Of a DNA stretch of 64,000 nucleotides, positions 45,511 through 54,176 are shown piece after piece. Below the pieces are notes generated by a model. It searched no databases and had not been told where the DNA came from. It worked only from the letters and a program-made list of their open reading frames with translations. This stretch comes from JBARDN01 sp963755705 (GTDB lineage Bacteria > Desulfobacterota > Binatia > Binatales > Binataceae). Positions within the stretch are counted from its first letter, which is position 1. Each line of letters starts with the position of its first letter. The stretch covers positions 124,001 to 188,000 of the forward strand of contig CAVWKW010000001.1 in NCBI GenBank assembly GCA_963755705.1. Direction: 5' to 3'. The position numbers were made by a program, and so were the translations under genes.

Positions 45511-45846
45511 TTACTCCAAAAGATCGGGGAAACGGACGTGGCGAAATGCGATCGCGAAGTCGTAAATGATGTCCGGCATAGTCACCGACATCAGGAGAGT
45601 ATCGGCGAAGGGAACTCGCCAGACCTTGGCAGCGGCTGACGCGTACCAGGGGTAGCAAAAGACGACGCGACGCTCCTCCGGCAAGATCAAGGCGCCTAAT
45701 GCCTTTGCTATTGGACACTCGGCATTGGCCGAGTGTATCGAGCCGCGTGGAAGGACCGTCAATGCAGGTTCACGGACCTCGCTTCTAACGGCGTTGATCA
45801 GTTGTAGCGCATTTGAGGCAAGTTGTGACGCGAATACTGCGTCCAC
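45511..45846 (-). CDS. Small unknown protein under riboswitch C
   Basis: 111 residues from GTG 45846. MDAVFASQLASNALQLINAV and NAECPIAKALGALILPEERR, VVFCYPWYASAAAKVWRVPF. The CPIAKAL-type motif occurs in uncharacterised small proteins. No membrane segment or signal. Only its position supports a function: directly behind a fluoride aptamer, between eno and ppa on the same strand. Confidence 0.6.
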   Translation of the reverse strand: MDAVFASQLASNALQLINAVRSEVREPALTVLPRGSIHSANAECPIAKALGALILPEERRVVFCYPWYASAAAKVWRVPFADTLLMSVTMPDIIYDFAIAFRHVRFPDLLE

Positions 45847-45859
45847 GGAGGACCCCGCC

Positions 45860-45914
45860 CTGCAGGAGTCATTGGCGTGCCGACCAGCAGCAGCGTTTCA
45901 GCGGACTCCACCGC
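45860..45914 (-). promoter_or_regulatory. Fluoride (crcB) riboswitch C, G6/C38 variant
   Basis: Minus strand core GCGGTGGAGTCCGC, TGAAACGCTGC, then GCACGCCAATGACTCCTGC. No terminator follows; instead GACTCC can pair with GGGGTC just before the GTG start at 45846, suggesting control of translation. Confidence 0.76.
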
Positions 45915-45918
45915 GTTC

Positions 45919-45940
45919 CCGCGCATCGTCATGCGCGGGC
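45919..45940 (-). terminator. Hairpin after eno
   Basis: CCCGCGCAT and ATGCGCGGG form a perfect 9-bp stem around four bases, downstream of the eno stop. No T-run, so termination would be weak or Rho-assisted. Confidence 0.45.
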
Positions 45941-45967
45941 GAATTTGCCATTTCCCGGCGCGGCAGC

Positions 45968-47254
45968 TTATCGCCGTGCGAATGCATTGACTCCCGCGTA
46001 CCGAGCCTTTGTTCCCAACTCCTTTGAAATCGCCAATAACCGATTGTATTTGGCGATTCGCTCACCGCGACAGACCGATCCGGTCTTGATTTGTCCAGCG
46101 CCGGTGGCGACTGCGAAATCCGCGATCGTGGTGTCCTCGGTCTCGCCGGAACGGTGCGAGATCACGCAGGTATATCCGGCGTCACGCGCGACGCGCATCG
46201 CCTCGAGGGTTTCCGTGACAGTTCCTATCTGATTCAGTTTGATGAGCACGGAATTCGCCACATGTTGCGCGATCGCGCGGCGGATGATGCCGGGATTGGT
46301 GACGAATATGTCGTCGCCGACGATTTGGATGCGACCTCCCAGCTCCCGGGTCTGAGCTTTCCAACCGGCCCAATCGTCTTCCGCCAGCCCGTCTTCCAGC
46401 GAGATGATGGGGTAGCGGCTGATCCAATCGGAAAAAAGCTGGGTCATCGCCTCGGCATCCCGCGACTTTCCGTCGGAGCGCGCGAACACATATTTCCCAT
46501 TCTCATAGAACTCGCTGGCCGCAGGATCAAGCGCGATCCAGGCGTCCTCGCCGGGACGATAATTCGCTTTAACGATTGCCTCGAGGATCAACTCTATCGG
46601 CTCCTCGTTGCTGCGGAGCCTCGGCGCAAAGCCGCCTTCATCGCCGACGGTAGTGGGATAGCCGCGTGACTTGAGCACCGCGGCAAGCGCGTGAAAGATC
46701 TCGACCGCCATCCGCAGCGCCTCGGGAAAGGTCGGTGCTCCGGCGGGCACGACCATATATTCCTGAAAATCGACACCTGACTCCGCGTGCCTGCCGCCGT
46801 TCAGGATGTTCATCTGCGGCACCGGCAGAAGGTCCGCGTCCGGCGCGAGATAGCGATAGAGCGGAAGCCCGCGCGACGCCGCCGCCGCGTGCGCTGCCGC
46901 GAGCGAGACGCCGAGGATTGCGTTGGCGCCGAGCCGCGATTTGTTCTCGGTACCATCCAAGTCAATCAAGACCCGGTCGAGATCGGCCTGAGCGGCTGCA
47001 TCCAGGCCGTGAACGCGCGGCGCGATGATTTCATGGACGTTGGCGATCGCCTTGAGAACTCCCTTGCCACCATAGCGGCGGGAATCTCCGTCGCGCAGTT
47101 CGTGCGCCTCGCGCGAGCCGGTCGAGGCTCCCGACGGAATCGCCGCGCGGCCGATCGCGCCATCATCAAGCCGCATGCTGACCTCGATCGTCGGATTGCC
47201 GCGGGAATCGAGGATCTCGCGCGCGGTAACACTGTCGATAGTTGATTCATTCAT
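45968..47254 (-). CDS. eno: Enolase
   Basis: 428 residues. Converts 2-phosphoglycerate to PEP; the best known target of fluoride (with Mg and phosphate). MNESTIDSVTAREILDSRGN, PTIEVSM opens the N-domain; VLIKLNQIGTVTETLEAMRV and SHRSGETEDTTIADFAVATG are the active-site blocks, with GQIKTGSVCRGERIAKYNRL at the end. I see no riboswitch directly upstream; it diverges from the crcB transcription unit. Could be a second enolase supplied for fluoride stress; whether another copy exists is not visible. Confidence 0.97.
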   Translation of the reverse strand: MNESTIDSVTAREILDSRGNPTIEVSMRLDDGAIGRAAIPSGASTGSREAHELRDGDSRRYGGKGVLKAIANVHEIIAPRVHGLDAAAQADLDRVLIDLDGTENKSRLGANAILGVSLAAAHAAAASRGLPLYRYLAPDADLLPVPQMNILNGGRHAESGVDFQEYMVVPAGAPTFPEALRMAVEIFHALAAVLKSRGYPTTVGDEGGFAPRLRSNEEPIELILEAIVKANYRPGEDAWIALDPAASEFYENGKYVFARSDGKSRDAEAMTQLFSDWISRYPIISLEDGLAEDDWAGWKAQTRELGGRIQIVGDDIFVTNPGIIRRAIAQHVANSVLIKLNQIGTVTETLEAMRVARDAGYTCVISHRSGETEDTTIADFAVATGAGQIKTGSVCRGERIAKYNRLLAISKELGTKARYAGVNAFARR

Positions 47255-47313
47255 GGACTCAGACCTCGGTCATAAGACGAGGAGAATGCAAGCGTGCCTG
47301 TGCGAGAAAGATC

Positions 47314-47342
47314 TTGACTAGCGCGCTCGTCAGTTGTCTTAT
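47314..47342 (+). promoter_or_regulatory. Promoter for riboswitch D
   Basis: TTGACT (47314-47319), 17-base spacer, TCTTAT (47337-47342), placing transcription start just before the aptamer. Confidence 0.6.
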
Positions 47343-47351
47343 GGTACTCGC

Positions 47352-47411
47352 GAACGGTGATGGGGTTCCACCGACAACCGCTCCCGCTTGAGTGAGCTGA
47401 TGACCCCTACT
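47352..47411 (+). promoter_or_regulatory. Fluoride (crcB) riboswitch D, classical type
   Basis: GGTGATGGGGTTCCACC, GACAACCGC and GAGCTGATGACCCCTAC match the crcB consensus, including A6 and U38. Leads the DUF190-CBS/crcB operon. Confidence 0.95.
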
Positions 47412-47442
47412 GATGTTGAACATGGTAGGGGCTTTTCTTTTG
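47404..47442 (+). terminator. Terminator of riboswitch D
   Basis: CCCCTAC pairs with GTAGGGG, followed by CTTTTCTTTT. The 5' arm is the aptamer's 3' strand. Confidence 0.88.
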
Positions 47443-47568
47443 AAAGGGCTCTGCCGCAAGAGACGGAGTCCTTTGTGACCGTTCATATTCCGAACATGAC
47501 AGCCTTCTGAGAGAACGCTTCGGCGCGGGTGTGCCTGCGACTCAATCCGGTTGGGAGGGCAATGATCT

Positions 47569-48873
47569 ATGTTCACAGGCAGAGGTAAGCAGCTGACTCT
47601 CTTCGTGACCGAAACCGATCACTATCGCCATCAATCGTTGTACATGGCGATTATCGAGATGCTCCGACGCGAGGGATGCAGCGGCGCGACCGCCATCCGC
47701 GGGATCGCCGGGTTTGGGGCATCCAGCCTGATACATACTGCCGCAATTCTGAGGCTGTCATTGGATCAGCCGTTGATGATTACTGTTGTGGACCGGGCCG
47801 AGCGAATCGAGCGAGTTCTGCAGCCGCTGCGCGAAATGGCCCCCGCCGCCTTGATCACCATTCTGGACGTGGAAGTTGTTCAATCCGGGGCGCCCTTTAA
47901 GGAGGGTCTGCCCGACGTGAAGGTCGTCGAGGTAATGCGTCGCGAAGTTGCGACGGTGCATCCCGACAGTCCCGTTACAGAGGTCGTTGAGTTGCTTTTA
48001 CAGAAGGATTTTACCGCCGTACCAGTCGTGGATGACGAGGGAAAGGTCGTCGGCATGGTCAGCGACAGCGATCTACTGACGCGCGGCGGCATGAACGTGA
48101 CGATCAGTCTTAAGAAAGCGACCGATCTGGACTTCGTACGCGGGATTCATGAATCGCTGGAGAATCCGGCACGCAAAGTTTCAGAAGTCATGACACGCGA
48201 AGTAGTAACCGTCGATCCCGAAATGATTCTTGGCCGGGCCGCGCGAGTGATGGTGGAAAAGCACCTGAAGCGACTGCCGGTAGTCGACGACGCCGGCAAG
48301 CTCGTCGGAATCCTGGGCCGGCTCGATATTTTGAATACAATCGCCGCCGTTCATCTGCCCGAATGGCACCCGGAAGCCCGGAGCATCGGCGCACAAGCCA
48401 CAGTTGGCGAGGTGATGACGCGTGAGGTTCCAGTCTTACACGAATCCGCAACCGTGGAAGAAATTTTTGAGCTGCTGGTCTCGTCCTCTCACAAACGGGT
48501 GGTCGTAGTCAACGCGAAAAGGCATGTGGTTGGAATCGTCGCTGATTCAGACCTGATATCGAAGGTGAGCCGTGAACATTGGCCGGGGCTGATGGAACTC
48601 CTGGTCTCGAAAGTCCCGATCGAAAGAATCAGCGGCGTCGCTCGAAAGCACGTCCAGCAACTGCGCGCGCGTTCAGCGAAAGAGCTGATGACGCGAGGCG
48701 TGATCACGGTCCGGGAGAAAATGCCCGTCGCCAGCGCTCTCGCGCTTTCAGCGGAAAAACGTGTAAAGCGCCTCCCCGTTGTGGACGCCGAAAATGAACT
48801 GGTCGGGATCGTCGGACGCACCGAAATGATGAGAGCGCTTCTGGCCGGCGGCGCGCCGACGAAAGGTTCGTAG
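47569..48873 (+). CDS. DUF190 plus four CBS domains, CrcB partner protein
   Basis: 434 residues. The first 105 residues are a DUF190 domain (LTLFVTETDHYRHQSLYMAI, GCSGATAIRGIAGFGASSLI), a PII-like fold found next to crcB in many genomes. Four CBS repeats follow, marked by VVEVMRREVATVHPDSPVTE, VSEVMTREVVTVDPEMILGR, GEVMTREVPVLHESATVEE and KELMTRGVITVREKMPVASA. CBS domains bind adenine nucleotides, so the protein could link fluoride export to energy state. GGGAGGG lies upstream. The crcB gene follows one base after the stop. Confidence 0.92.
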   Translation: MFTGRGKQLTLFVTETDHYRHQSLYMAIIEMLRREGCSGATAIRGIAGFGASSLIHTAAILRLSLDQPLMITVVDRAERIERVLQPLREMAPAALITILDVEVVQSGAPFKEGLPDVKVVEVMRREVATVHPDSPVTEVVELLLQKDFTAVPVVDDEGKVVGMVSDSDLLTRGGMNVTISLKKATDLDFVRGIHESLENPARKVSEVMTREVVTVDPEMILGRAARVMVEKHLKRLPVVDDAGKLVGILGRLDILNTIAAVHLPEWHPEARSIGAQATVGEVMTREVPVLHESATVEEIFELLVSSSHKRVVVVNAKRHVVGIVADSDLISKVSREHWPGLMELLVSKVPIERISGVARKHVQQLRARSAKELMTRGVITVREKMPVASALALSAEKRVKRLPVVDAENELVGIVGRTEMMRALLAGGAPTKGS

Positions 48874-48874
48874 C

Positions 48875-49249
48875 GTGGAGAGAGTCCTTCTGGTGGGGTC
48901 TGGCGGAGCTATCGGATCGGTCACTCGCTATCTGGTTGGTGGATGGTTCGCTGCTCGTTTCGGAAGCGCTTTTCCCTATGGAACTTATGTAATCAACGGT
49001 ACCGCGAGCTTCATCATCGGTTTTTTCCTGGCGCTCGCTCAGGTGCGCGCAGGGATCGGTCCCTACTGGCGATTGTTTGTGGCGACCGGTTTCGTCGGCG
49101 GTTATTCCACCTTTTCGACCTTCGAATACGAGTCAATGAGACTGCTCCAGGATGGCGAGATGCTATATGGGATGCTCTACCTGATCGGAAGTATGGTGAC
49201 GGGTCTCGGAGGTGCTCTCGCGGGCATTGCACTTGGCGGTTGGATTTGA
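48875..49249 (+). CDS. crcB: Fluoride ion channel CrcB/Fluc
   Basis: 124 residues with four membrane helices. VGSGGAIGSVTRYLVGGWFA, YVINGTASFIIGFFLALAQ and GFVGGYSTFSTFEYESMRLL are the signature elements (GxxGSxxRY, N in helix 2, GxxGxxTTFSTF). It works as a dual-topology dimer exporting F-. The start is GTG 48875. Its presence behind riboswitch D anchors the fluoride interpretation of the island. Confidence 0.96.
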   Translation: MERVLLVGSGGAIGSVTRYLVGGWFAARFGSAFPYGTYVINGTASFIIGFFLALAQVRAGIGPYWRLFVATGFVGGYSTFSTFEYESMRLLQDGEMLYGMLYLIGSMVTGLGGALAGIALGGWI

Positions 49250-49250
49250 G

Positions 49251-49278
49251 TTGACTGCAACGAATCCCTTGCTAGACT
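49251..49278 (+). promoter_or_regulatory. Promoter for riboswitch E
   Basis: TTGACT (49251-49256), 16-base spacer, TAGACT (49273-49278), overlapping the end of crcB. Confidence 0.55.
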
Positions 49279-49291
49279 TCTTCGAGCAGAG

Positions 49292-49350
49292 TTGGTGATG
49301 GGGTTCACCGCTACAACCGCCCTTTCCTGAGCTGGGCTGATGACCCCTAC
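49292..49350 (+). promoter_or_regulatory. Fluoride (crcB) riboswitch E, classical type
   Basis: GGTGATGGGGTTCACC, GCTACAACCGCC and GGGCTGATGACCCCTAC match the consensus closely (A6, U38 kept). It stands between crcB and the Ehr complex genes. Confidence 0.94.
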
Positions 49351-49380
49351 CGAGGTGTAAGCCGGTAGGGGTTGGCTTTC
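49344..49380 (+). terminator. Terminator of riboswitch E
   Basis: CCCCTACCG pairs with CGGTAGGGG, followed by TTGGCTTTCTC. Overlaps the aptamer's 3' strand; the T-run is weak. Confidence 0.72.
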
Positions 49381-49476
49381 TCAGGTTCCCTACCTGGTCA
49401 TTCGAGATCTCTCGCAAATCGGCGCCGCCTCGCGCCGAGGGACGAGACTTAACGCCGCATGGAACGAGCGTAGCGG

Positions 49477-50430
49477 ATGATGGCGCGTTCGATCGGGTTC
49501 AACCTGCTTCAAGTGCTGTTCGTTGTCGCACTGGCCCCGCTGGTCTCGGGCGTGTTGTCGCGGCTTAAGGAGATCGTTCAATCGCGGCGCGGTCCCAGCG
49601 TTCTTCAGCCCTATCGCGACCTACGAAAGCTGTTCAACAAAGACGAAGTTGTGTCCGAGTATGCTTCCTGGGTTTTTCGGGTGACTCCTTACGTTGTTTT
49701 TGTTGCGCCGATCTTCGTAACCACGCTGATTCCGGTGCTCACCAGCTATCCGCTCTTTTTCGCTTTCATGGGCGACATGCTGGGAGCCGGTTTCGTGCTG
49801 GCGCTAGGCGGTTTCTTTGCCACGCTTGCGGCGGTTGATACTGCCAATCCCTACGGCCCGATGGGCGCCAGTCGAACCCGGATGGTTGGCTTCCTGGCGG
49901 AACCCGTTTTCATGATAGTTTTTTTTACAGTCTCATTCGTGGCCGGCTCGACAATCCCTTACGTCGTTCAGCAGCACTGGGTGACGCCGTTTTCGAATTT
50001 TCTTGCACCTTCGCACGTGCTGTTGGTGATCGCGTTCATCATGCTCATCATCGCCGAGGCTGGCCGGATTCCGGTGGACAATCCGACTGGCCATTTCGAA
50101 CTCGCGATGATCGACGAGTCGAAGAGTCTCGAGTACTCGGGCACCGGTATGGCGCTGATGAAATGGGGCGGGCAGATGAAGCTGCTGGTGCTGATGTGCA
50201 TCCTGCTCAACGTATTGGTAACGCCATGGGGACTTGCCATCGGCCAGAACACTGCCGAGGTCCTGCTGGCGGCACCGCTGGTGCTCTTCAAAGTAGCGAT
50301 TTTTATACTGGTGGTGGTAGTGATCGAATCCTCACTCTCGAAATTGCGGCTCTTTCGCGTCAGTGAATTTCTGGGCGCGGCCTTCGTAACCTCGGTGGTA
50401 GCAATGATCACCGGGCTACTGAGCTTTTAG
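49477..50430 (+). CDS. Ehr/hydrogenase-4-like complex, NuoH/HyfC-type membrane subunit
   Basis: 317 residues with about eight membrane helices. RLKEIVQSRRGPSVLQPYRD, LRKLFNKDEVV is the quinone-site loop of NuoH/HyfC proteins; IAEAGRIPVDNPTGHFELAM and EYSGTGMALMKWGGQMKLLV complete the family pattern. This subunit links the peripheral arm to the pumping arm. First of six genes behind riboswitch E. Start ATG 49477 or 49480. Confidence 0.9.
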   Translation: MMARSIGFNLLQVLFVVALAPLVSGVLSRLKEIVQSRRGPSVLQPYRDLRKLFNKDEVVSEYASWVFRVTPYVVFVAPIFVTTLIPVLTSYPLFFAFMGDMLGAGFVLALGGFFATLAAVDTANPYGPMGASRTRMVGFLAEPVFMIVFFTVSFVAGSTIPYVVQQHWVTPFSNFLAPSHVLLVIAFIMLIIAEAGRIPVDNPTGHFELAMIDESKSLEYSGTGMALMKWGGQMKLLVLMCILLNVLVTPWGLAIGQNTAEVLLAAPLVLFKVAIFILVVVVIESSLSKLRLFRVSEFLGAAFVTSVVAMITGLLSF

Positions 50431-50442
50431 CCAAAGACTCCA

Positions 50443-51123
50443 ATGGCGAATTACTACGCATTCATGAGCTCGCTGAATGGCCTGGCCGCGGGACTGTTCC
50501 TGATGAGTTCGTTCGGGCTCGCGGCGACGCGCCAGATGCAGGGATGCCAGCGATTCTATATTACTCAGTCTTTGTGCCTGGTGGTGTCGGCGCTGTTGCT
50601 CGGCCTCGGTTTGCACGCACCCGACCTGTTGGCGGTCGCCGCGCTTGACGTGGTGGTAAAGCCGATTGTAATTCCACGGCTGCTCCGACGCATGGTGCCT
50701 GAAGCCATTTTCAGAAGACGCGAGATCGATCAGGTATTGAATATTCCCAGCTCGCTGCTGATCGCGCTCGCGTTGACGCTGCTGGCCTATTTTCTTAGTG
50801 GATATCTGCCACCGGCGGCCGGCAGTTTGGCAAGAATCAACCTTCCTATTGGCCTCGCGGGGATATTCATAGGCATTTACACGCTCACGGTTCGGCGCGA
50901 GGCGGTGCCTCAACTGATTGGCATCTTTGGCATCGAGAATGGCGCCTTGCTTTGTGGCTTCGCGATTGCGCCGACGCTGCCACTGGTAATCGAGATGGTC
51001 TTCCCGTTCGATATGCTGATCATCGCGCTGGTTATCGGAATCCTCACTCGAATGACGCATGAACGGGTCGGAACGACCGAGGTGGGTGGCTTCAGGACTC
51101 TGCGAGAAGGTTCCGGGAAATGA
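50443..51123 (+). CDS. Ehr complex, HyfE-type subunit
   Basis: 226 residues, several hydrophobic helices. MQGCQRFYITQSLCLVVSAL, DVVVKPIVIPRLLRRMVPEA are characteristic of hydrogenase-4 component E, a combination of NuoK-like segments. Its stop overlaps the next start (ATGA at 51120). Confidence 0.85.
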   Translation: MANYYAFMSSLNGLAAGLFLMSSFGLAATRQMQGCQRFYITQSLCLVVSALLLGLGLHAPDLLAVAALDVVVKPIVIPRLLRRMVPEAIFRRREIDQVLNIPSSLLIALALTLLAYFLSGYLPPAAGSLARINLPIGLAGIFIGIYTLTVRREAVPQLIGIFGIENGALLCGFAIAPTLPLVIEMVFPFDMLIIALVIGILTRMTHERVGTTEVGGFRTLREGSGK

Positions 51124-52568
51124 TCCTCTTCGTGATTCTCGCGCTTCCGCTGATTGCCGCGTCAATATCGGCAATCCCGCTCGGTCGCCGCGTCGCTCCT
51201 GCGGTTACGCTTGCGTCGTGTGTGGCAGTACTGGAGTTGACGGTCGCGGCAGCGCTGCGCGTCGTCGCGGGAGAATCGGTGGTTGCGATACGTAACTGGA
51301 TCGCCATTGACGGACTAAGCACGTTGGTATTGTTGCTGGTCGCGACGGTGGGAAGTACCGCGGCGCTCTTTTCGTGGGGCTACATCGCTCGGGAAAAGAA
51401 TTCACGCCATCTGCGCCGCTATTATGCCAATTACAATTTGTTTGTGTTCGCGATGCTCTCGGTGCCCATGCTTATCGAGCCGAACCTGGTGTGGACCGGA
51501 GTGGAGTTGACCACGATTCTTTCCGTTTACCTGGTCGCATTCGAAAATACTGGCGAAGCTCTGGAAGCCGCGTGGAAGTACTCAGTGCTCACGATTATGG
51601 GGGGAGCGATAGCTCTGCTCGGATTTCTGGCCCTGTATGCCGCGACGCGGGGCAGGTACCCGGGAGTGCCTTACACCTGGCATACGCTGATCGTGCTTGC
51701 GCCCAAAGTTTCGCCGGGTGTGCTTGAGACCGCGTTCGTCTTGATTCTCGTTGGGTTTGGCGCCAAGGCCGGTTTGGTTCCCCTGCACACGTGGCTGCCC
51801 GACGCGCACAGCCAGGCGCCGAGCCCGATATGCGCGCTGCTCTCAGGGATCAAGACCACGGTGATTTTATACGTGATATTGCGTCTCATTCCGGTGTTGA
51901 ACGCTTCTGGAAAGATCGATATCGACGCTTGGGCGATGGTCGTAGGTTTGTTCTCGGTAGGTATTGCCGCATTTCTGATTATTCAGGTGACTGACTATAA
52001 GCGGCTGTTCGCATTCTCCACGGTCGAGCATATGGGAATCATTTTGGCCGCCGCTGGGATTGGTGGTGCCGCCGGTCATTATGGCGCCGTATATCAAATA
52101 CTAAACCATGCGCTGACCAAATCGTTTTGTTTTTTTGCGGCCGGCGCGACCTTACTCGCAGTGGACACGCGGCAAATCGCGGAAGTGCGGGGATTGATAC
52201 GGACCTCGCCCCCCGCGGGTGTGGCTCTGCTGTTCGGCGGAATCGCGATCGCCGGTGCACCACCGCTGGCGGTCTTTTTGAGTGAGTTCTCGATCCTGCG
52301 CTCAGGAATCGCTGCGCAACACTATCTTGCAACCGGTCTGCTCGCTGGATTCGTAATAGTTGCATTCTTCGGGATTCTTTATCACCTCAACCGGATGGTT
52401 TTCGGGAAACCGCAATCGACCACCGAAAATATAGTACCGGTAAAACTGCCGGTGAGCTGTATCCTGACGCTAATTCTGGCCGCGATACCGATCATCATTC
52501 TCGGAGTCTATATGCCGCAGTCGCTGCATACTCTTCTTCGGATGGCTGCCGACGGCCTGACGAGGTGA
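51120..52568 (+). CDS. Ehr complex, HyfF/NuoN-type proton-translocating subunit
   Basis: 482 residues, about 14 membrane helices. LVWTGVELTTILSVYLVAFE contains the conserved Glu of antiporter-like subunits; GFGAKAGLVPLHTWLPDAHS has the conserved Lys and HTWLPDAH; KRLFAFSTVEHMGIILAA follows. Would move protons or Na+. Four bases separate it from the next gene. Confidence 0.92.
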   Translation: MILFVILALPLIAASISAIPLGRRVAPAVTLASCVAVLELTVAAALRVVAGESVVAIRNWIAIDGLSTLVLLLVATVGSTAALFSWGYIAREKNSRHLRRYYANYNLFVFAMLSVPMLIEPNLVWTGVELTTILSVYLVAFENTGEALEAAWKYSVLTIMGGAIALLGFLALYAATRGRYPGVPYTWHTLIVLAPKVSPGVLETAFVLILVGFGAKAGLVPLHTWLPDAHSQAPSPICALLSGIKTTVILYVILRLIPVLNASGKIDIDAWAMVVGLFSVGIAAFLIIQVTDYKRLFAFSTVEHMGIILAAAGIGGAAGHYGAVYQILNHALTKSFCFFAAGATLLAVDTRQIAEVRGLIRTSPPAGVALLFGGIAIAGAPPLAVFLSEFSILRSGIAAQHYLATGLLAGFVIVAFFGILYHLNRMVFGKPQSTTENIVPVKLPVSCILTLILAAIPIIILGVYMPQSLHTLLRMAADGLTR

Positions 52569-52571
52569 TCG

Positions 52572-54161
52572 ATGCCCCCGGGACTCCGACAAGTACTCGA
52601 AGAGGCTACCGCGCGATGGAACAGCAACGTTCGCCCGAGCCCCGAAGACGGCGCCGAATCGGCTTATCGGTTGGAGTGCGAGCCTCGTGCACTGCCGGAG
52701 ATTTGCGACTGGCTATTCTCTGAGATGAATTACAGCTTCGGCGGCCTTGTCGTCGAGCAGCTAGCGCAATGGGAGCTGCGCTATTTATTTTACGGGGGCT
52801 CGGACGCAGGCTGGCTGCACGTTCTTACTCATCTATCCCCTTCCGAAGATCGAGTACCCAGCATCAGCAGGCTGGTGCATGCCGCCGACTGGCACGAACG
52901 CGAGGTCGAGGATCTGTTCGGGCTGTTCTTCGAGGGGCACCCTCGCCTTGGTGACTTCGTGCTTCACGACGACGTTTGGCATGAGGGCATCGCTCCGATG
53001 CGTAAAAGCTTCGTTGCAAGCGAGCCCGTACTTCATCGTGAGCCTGACCTGACGTGGAAGCCCCGCCAGATCGTCGAGGAAGCGGGCGCTTTTTCGATGC
53101 CAGTAGGGCCCATCTATTCGGCGGCCACTGGGCCGGTGCACTTTCAGCTTGAAACCGTGGGTGAGGACGTGATTCGCGCGCAGCCGCGTCTCTTCTACGC
53201 CTATCGAGGGCTGGAAAAAATCGCGGAGGGACGTCAGGCCGAAGACGTGCTGCTGATCGCGGAGCGGATCAGCGGAACTTCGGCATTCGCTCATTCACTC
53301 GCGGTTTGTCAGTCCGTCGAGCACGTCAGCCAAATCGAAGTGCCGCCGCGAGGCCGCGCGCTGAGAATATTTGCCGCCGAGCTCGAACGCCTGCGGCATC
53401 ATGCGTCGGTGATCGAAGGTATCTGTGAATCCACCGCCCTTGCTGTGGCTGCTGCGCAGGCCGCGATCCTCGAAGAAGACTTGCTCCGGATTTCCGGCGC
53501 TCTTACCGGCCATCGATATCTGTTCGGCCTGAGCACCTTCGGCGGCGTGACGATAGACCTTGATGGCGCAGCCTGCCGGGGAGCGGCGGCGCAGGTGCGA
53601 GATATAGGTGAAAAGCTCTCAACTCTGGAGCGGATGCTTAGCACCTCGAGCAGCTTCCTCGACCGCCTCGAGCAGGTTGGTGATGTCTCGGCGAACGATG
53701 CCCGCGAGTTTGGGCTGGTCGGACCTATCGCTCGCGCCTCCGGCGTTTCGCGGGATCTGAGGAAGGCGCAGCCATATTCCGGCTATGAGGCGGTTGAGTT
53801 TGAAGTTCCACGTGAAACCGAGGGGGATGGCTTCGCGCGGCTGCGCCTGTTCTTTCGGGAGGCTACGCAATCAGTGCGGATTATTTCGAAGATCGCCGAA
53901 CGGATTCCAGATGGCCGGTTTCGCGCGCCGGAAGTCTGGTTGCGGCCCGGTGCCGCGCTGGGCTGGGTTGAAGCGCCACGCGGAGCCGCTCTGCATTGGC
54001 TTCGTTTGCGCGAGGACGGCGTGGTCGATCGATACCGAATTATCACGCCGTCGTTCGCTAACTGGCACGGGTTCAGGCTTGCGGCCGAAAGATTTGCGTT
54101 CCAGGACTTTCCAATAATCCTCGCGACGTTCGCGCTCTCAGTTCACGAGAACGATCGCTAG
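52572..54161 (+). CDS. Ehr complex, fused NuoC-NuoD/HyfG-type large subunit without Ni ligands
   Basis: 529 residues. N-terminal NuoC domain (AADWHEREVEDLFGLFFEGH), then the large-subunit domain (PVGPIYSAATGPVHFQLETV, FYAYRGLEKIAEGR). In hydrogenases the first Ni motif is RxCGxC before xxHS; here it is ERISGTSAFAHS, with Ser and Thr/Ser instead of Cys. The second motif (DPCxxC) is replaced by FALSVHENDR. So this cannot bind a NiFe centre. It therefore belongs with complex-I-like or Ehr proteins rather than a hydrogenase. Confidence 0.9.
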   Translation: MPPGLRQVLEEATARWNSNVRPSPEDGAESAYRLECEPRALPEICDWLFSEMNYSFGGLVVEQLAQWELRYLFYGGSDAGWLHVLTHLSPSEDRVPSISRLVHAADWHEREVEDLFGLFFEGHPRLGDFVLHDDVWHEGIAPMRKSFVASEPVLHREPDLTWKPRQIVEEAGAFSMPVGPIYSAATGPVHFQLETVGEDVIRAQPRLFYAYRGLEKIAEGRQAEDVLLIAERISGTSAFAHSLAVCQSVEHVSQIEVPPRGRALRIFAAELERLRHHASVIEGICESTALAVAAAQAAILEEDLLRISGALTGHRYLFGLSTFGGVTIDLDGAACRGAAAQVRDIGEKLSTLERMLSTSSSFLDRLEQVGDVSANDAREFGLVGPIARASGVSRDLRKAQPYSGYEAVEFEVPRETEGDGFARLRLFFREATQSVRIISKIAERIPDGRFRAPEVWLRPGAALGWVEAPRGAALHWLRLREDGVVDRYRIITPSFANWHGFRLAAERFAFQDFPIILATFALSVHENDR

Positions 54162-54176
54162 ACGGCGGGAACAGCC

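Noticed and set aside
47255..47313. A fluoride riboswitch directly upstream of eno
   Set aside because: I searched the minus-strand leader for the GGxGxTGG and ATGACxCC blocks and found none.
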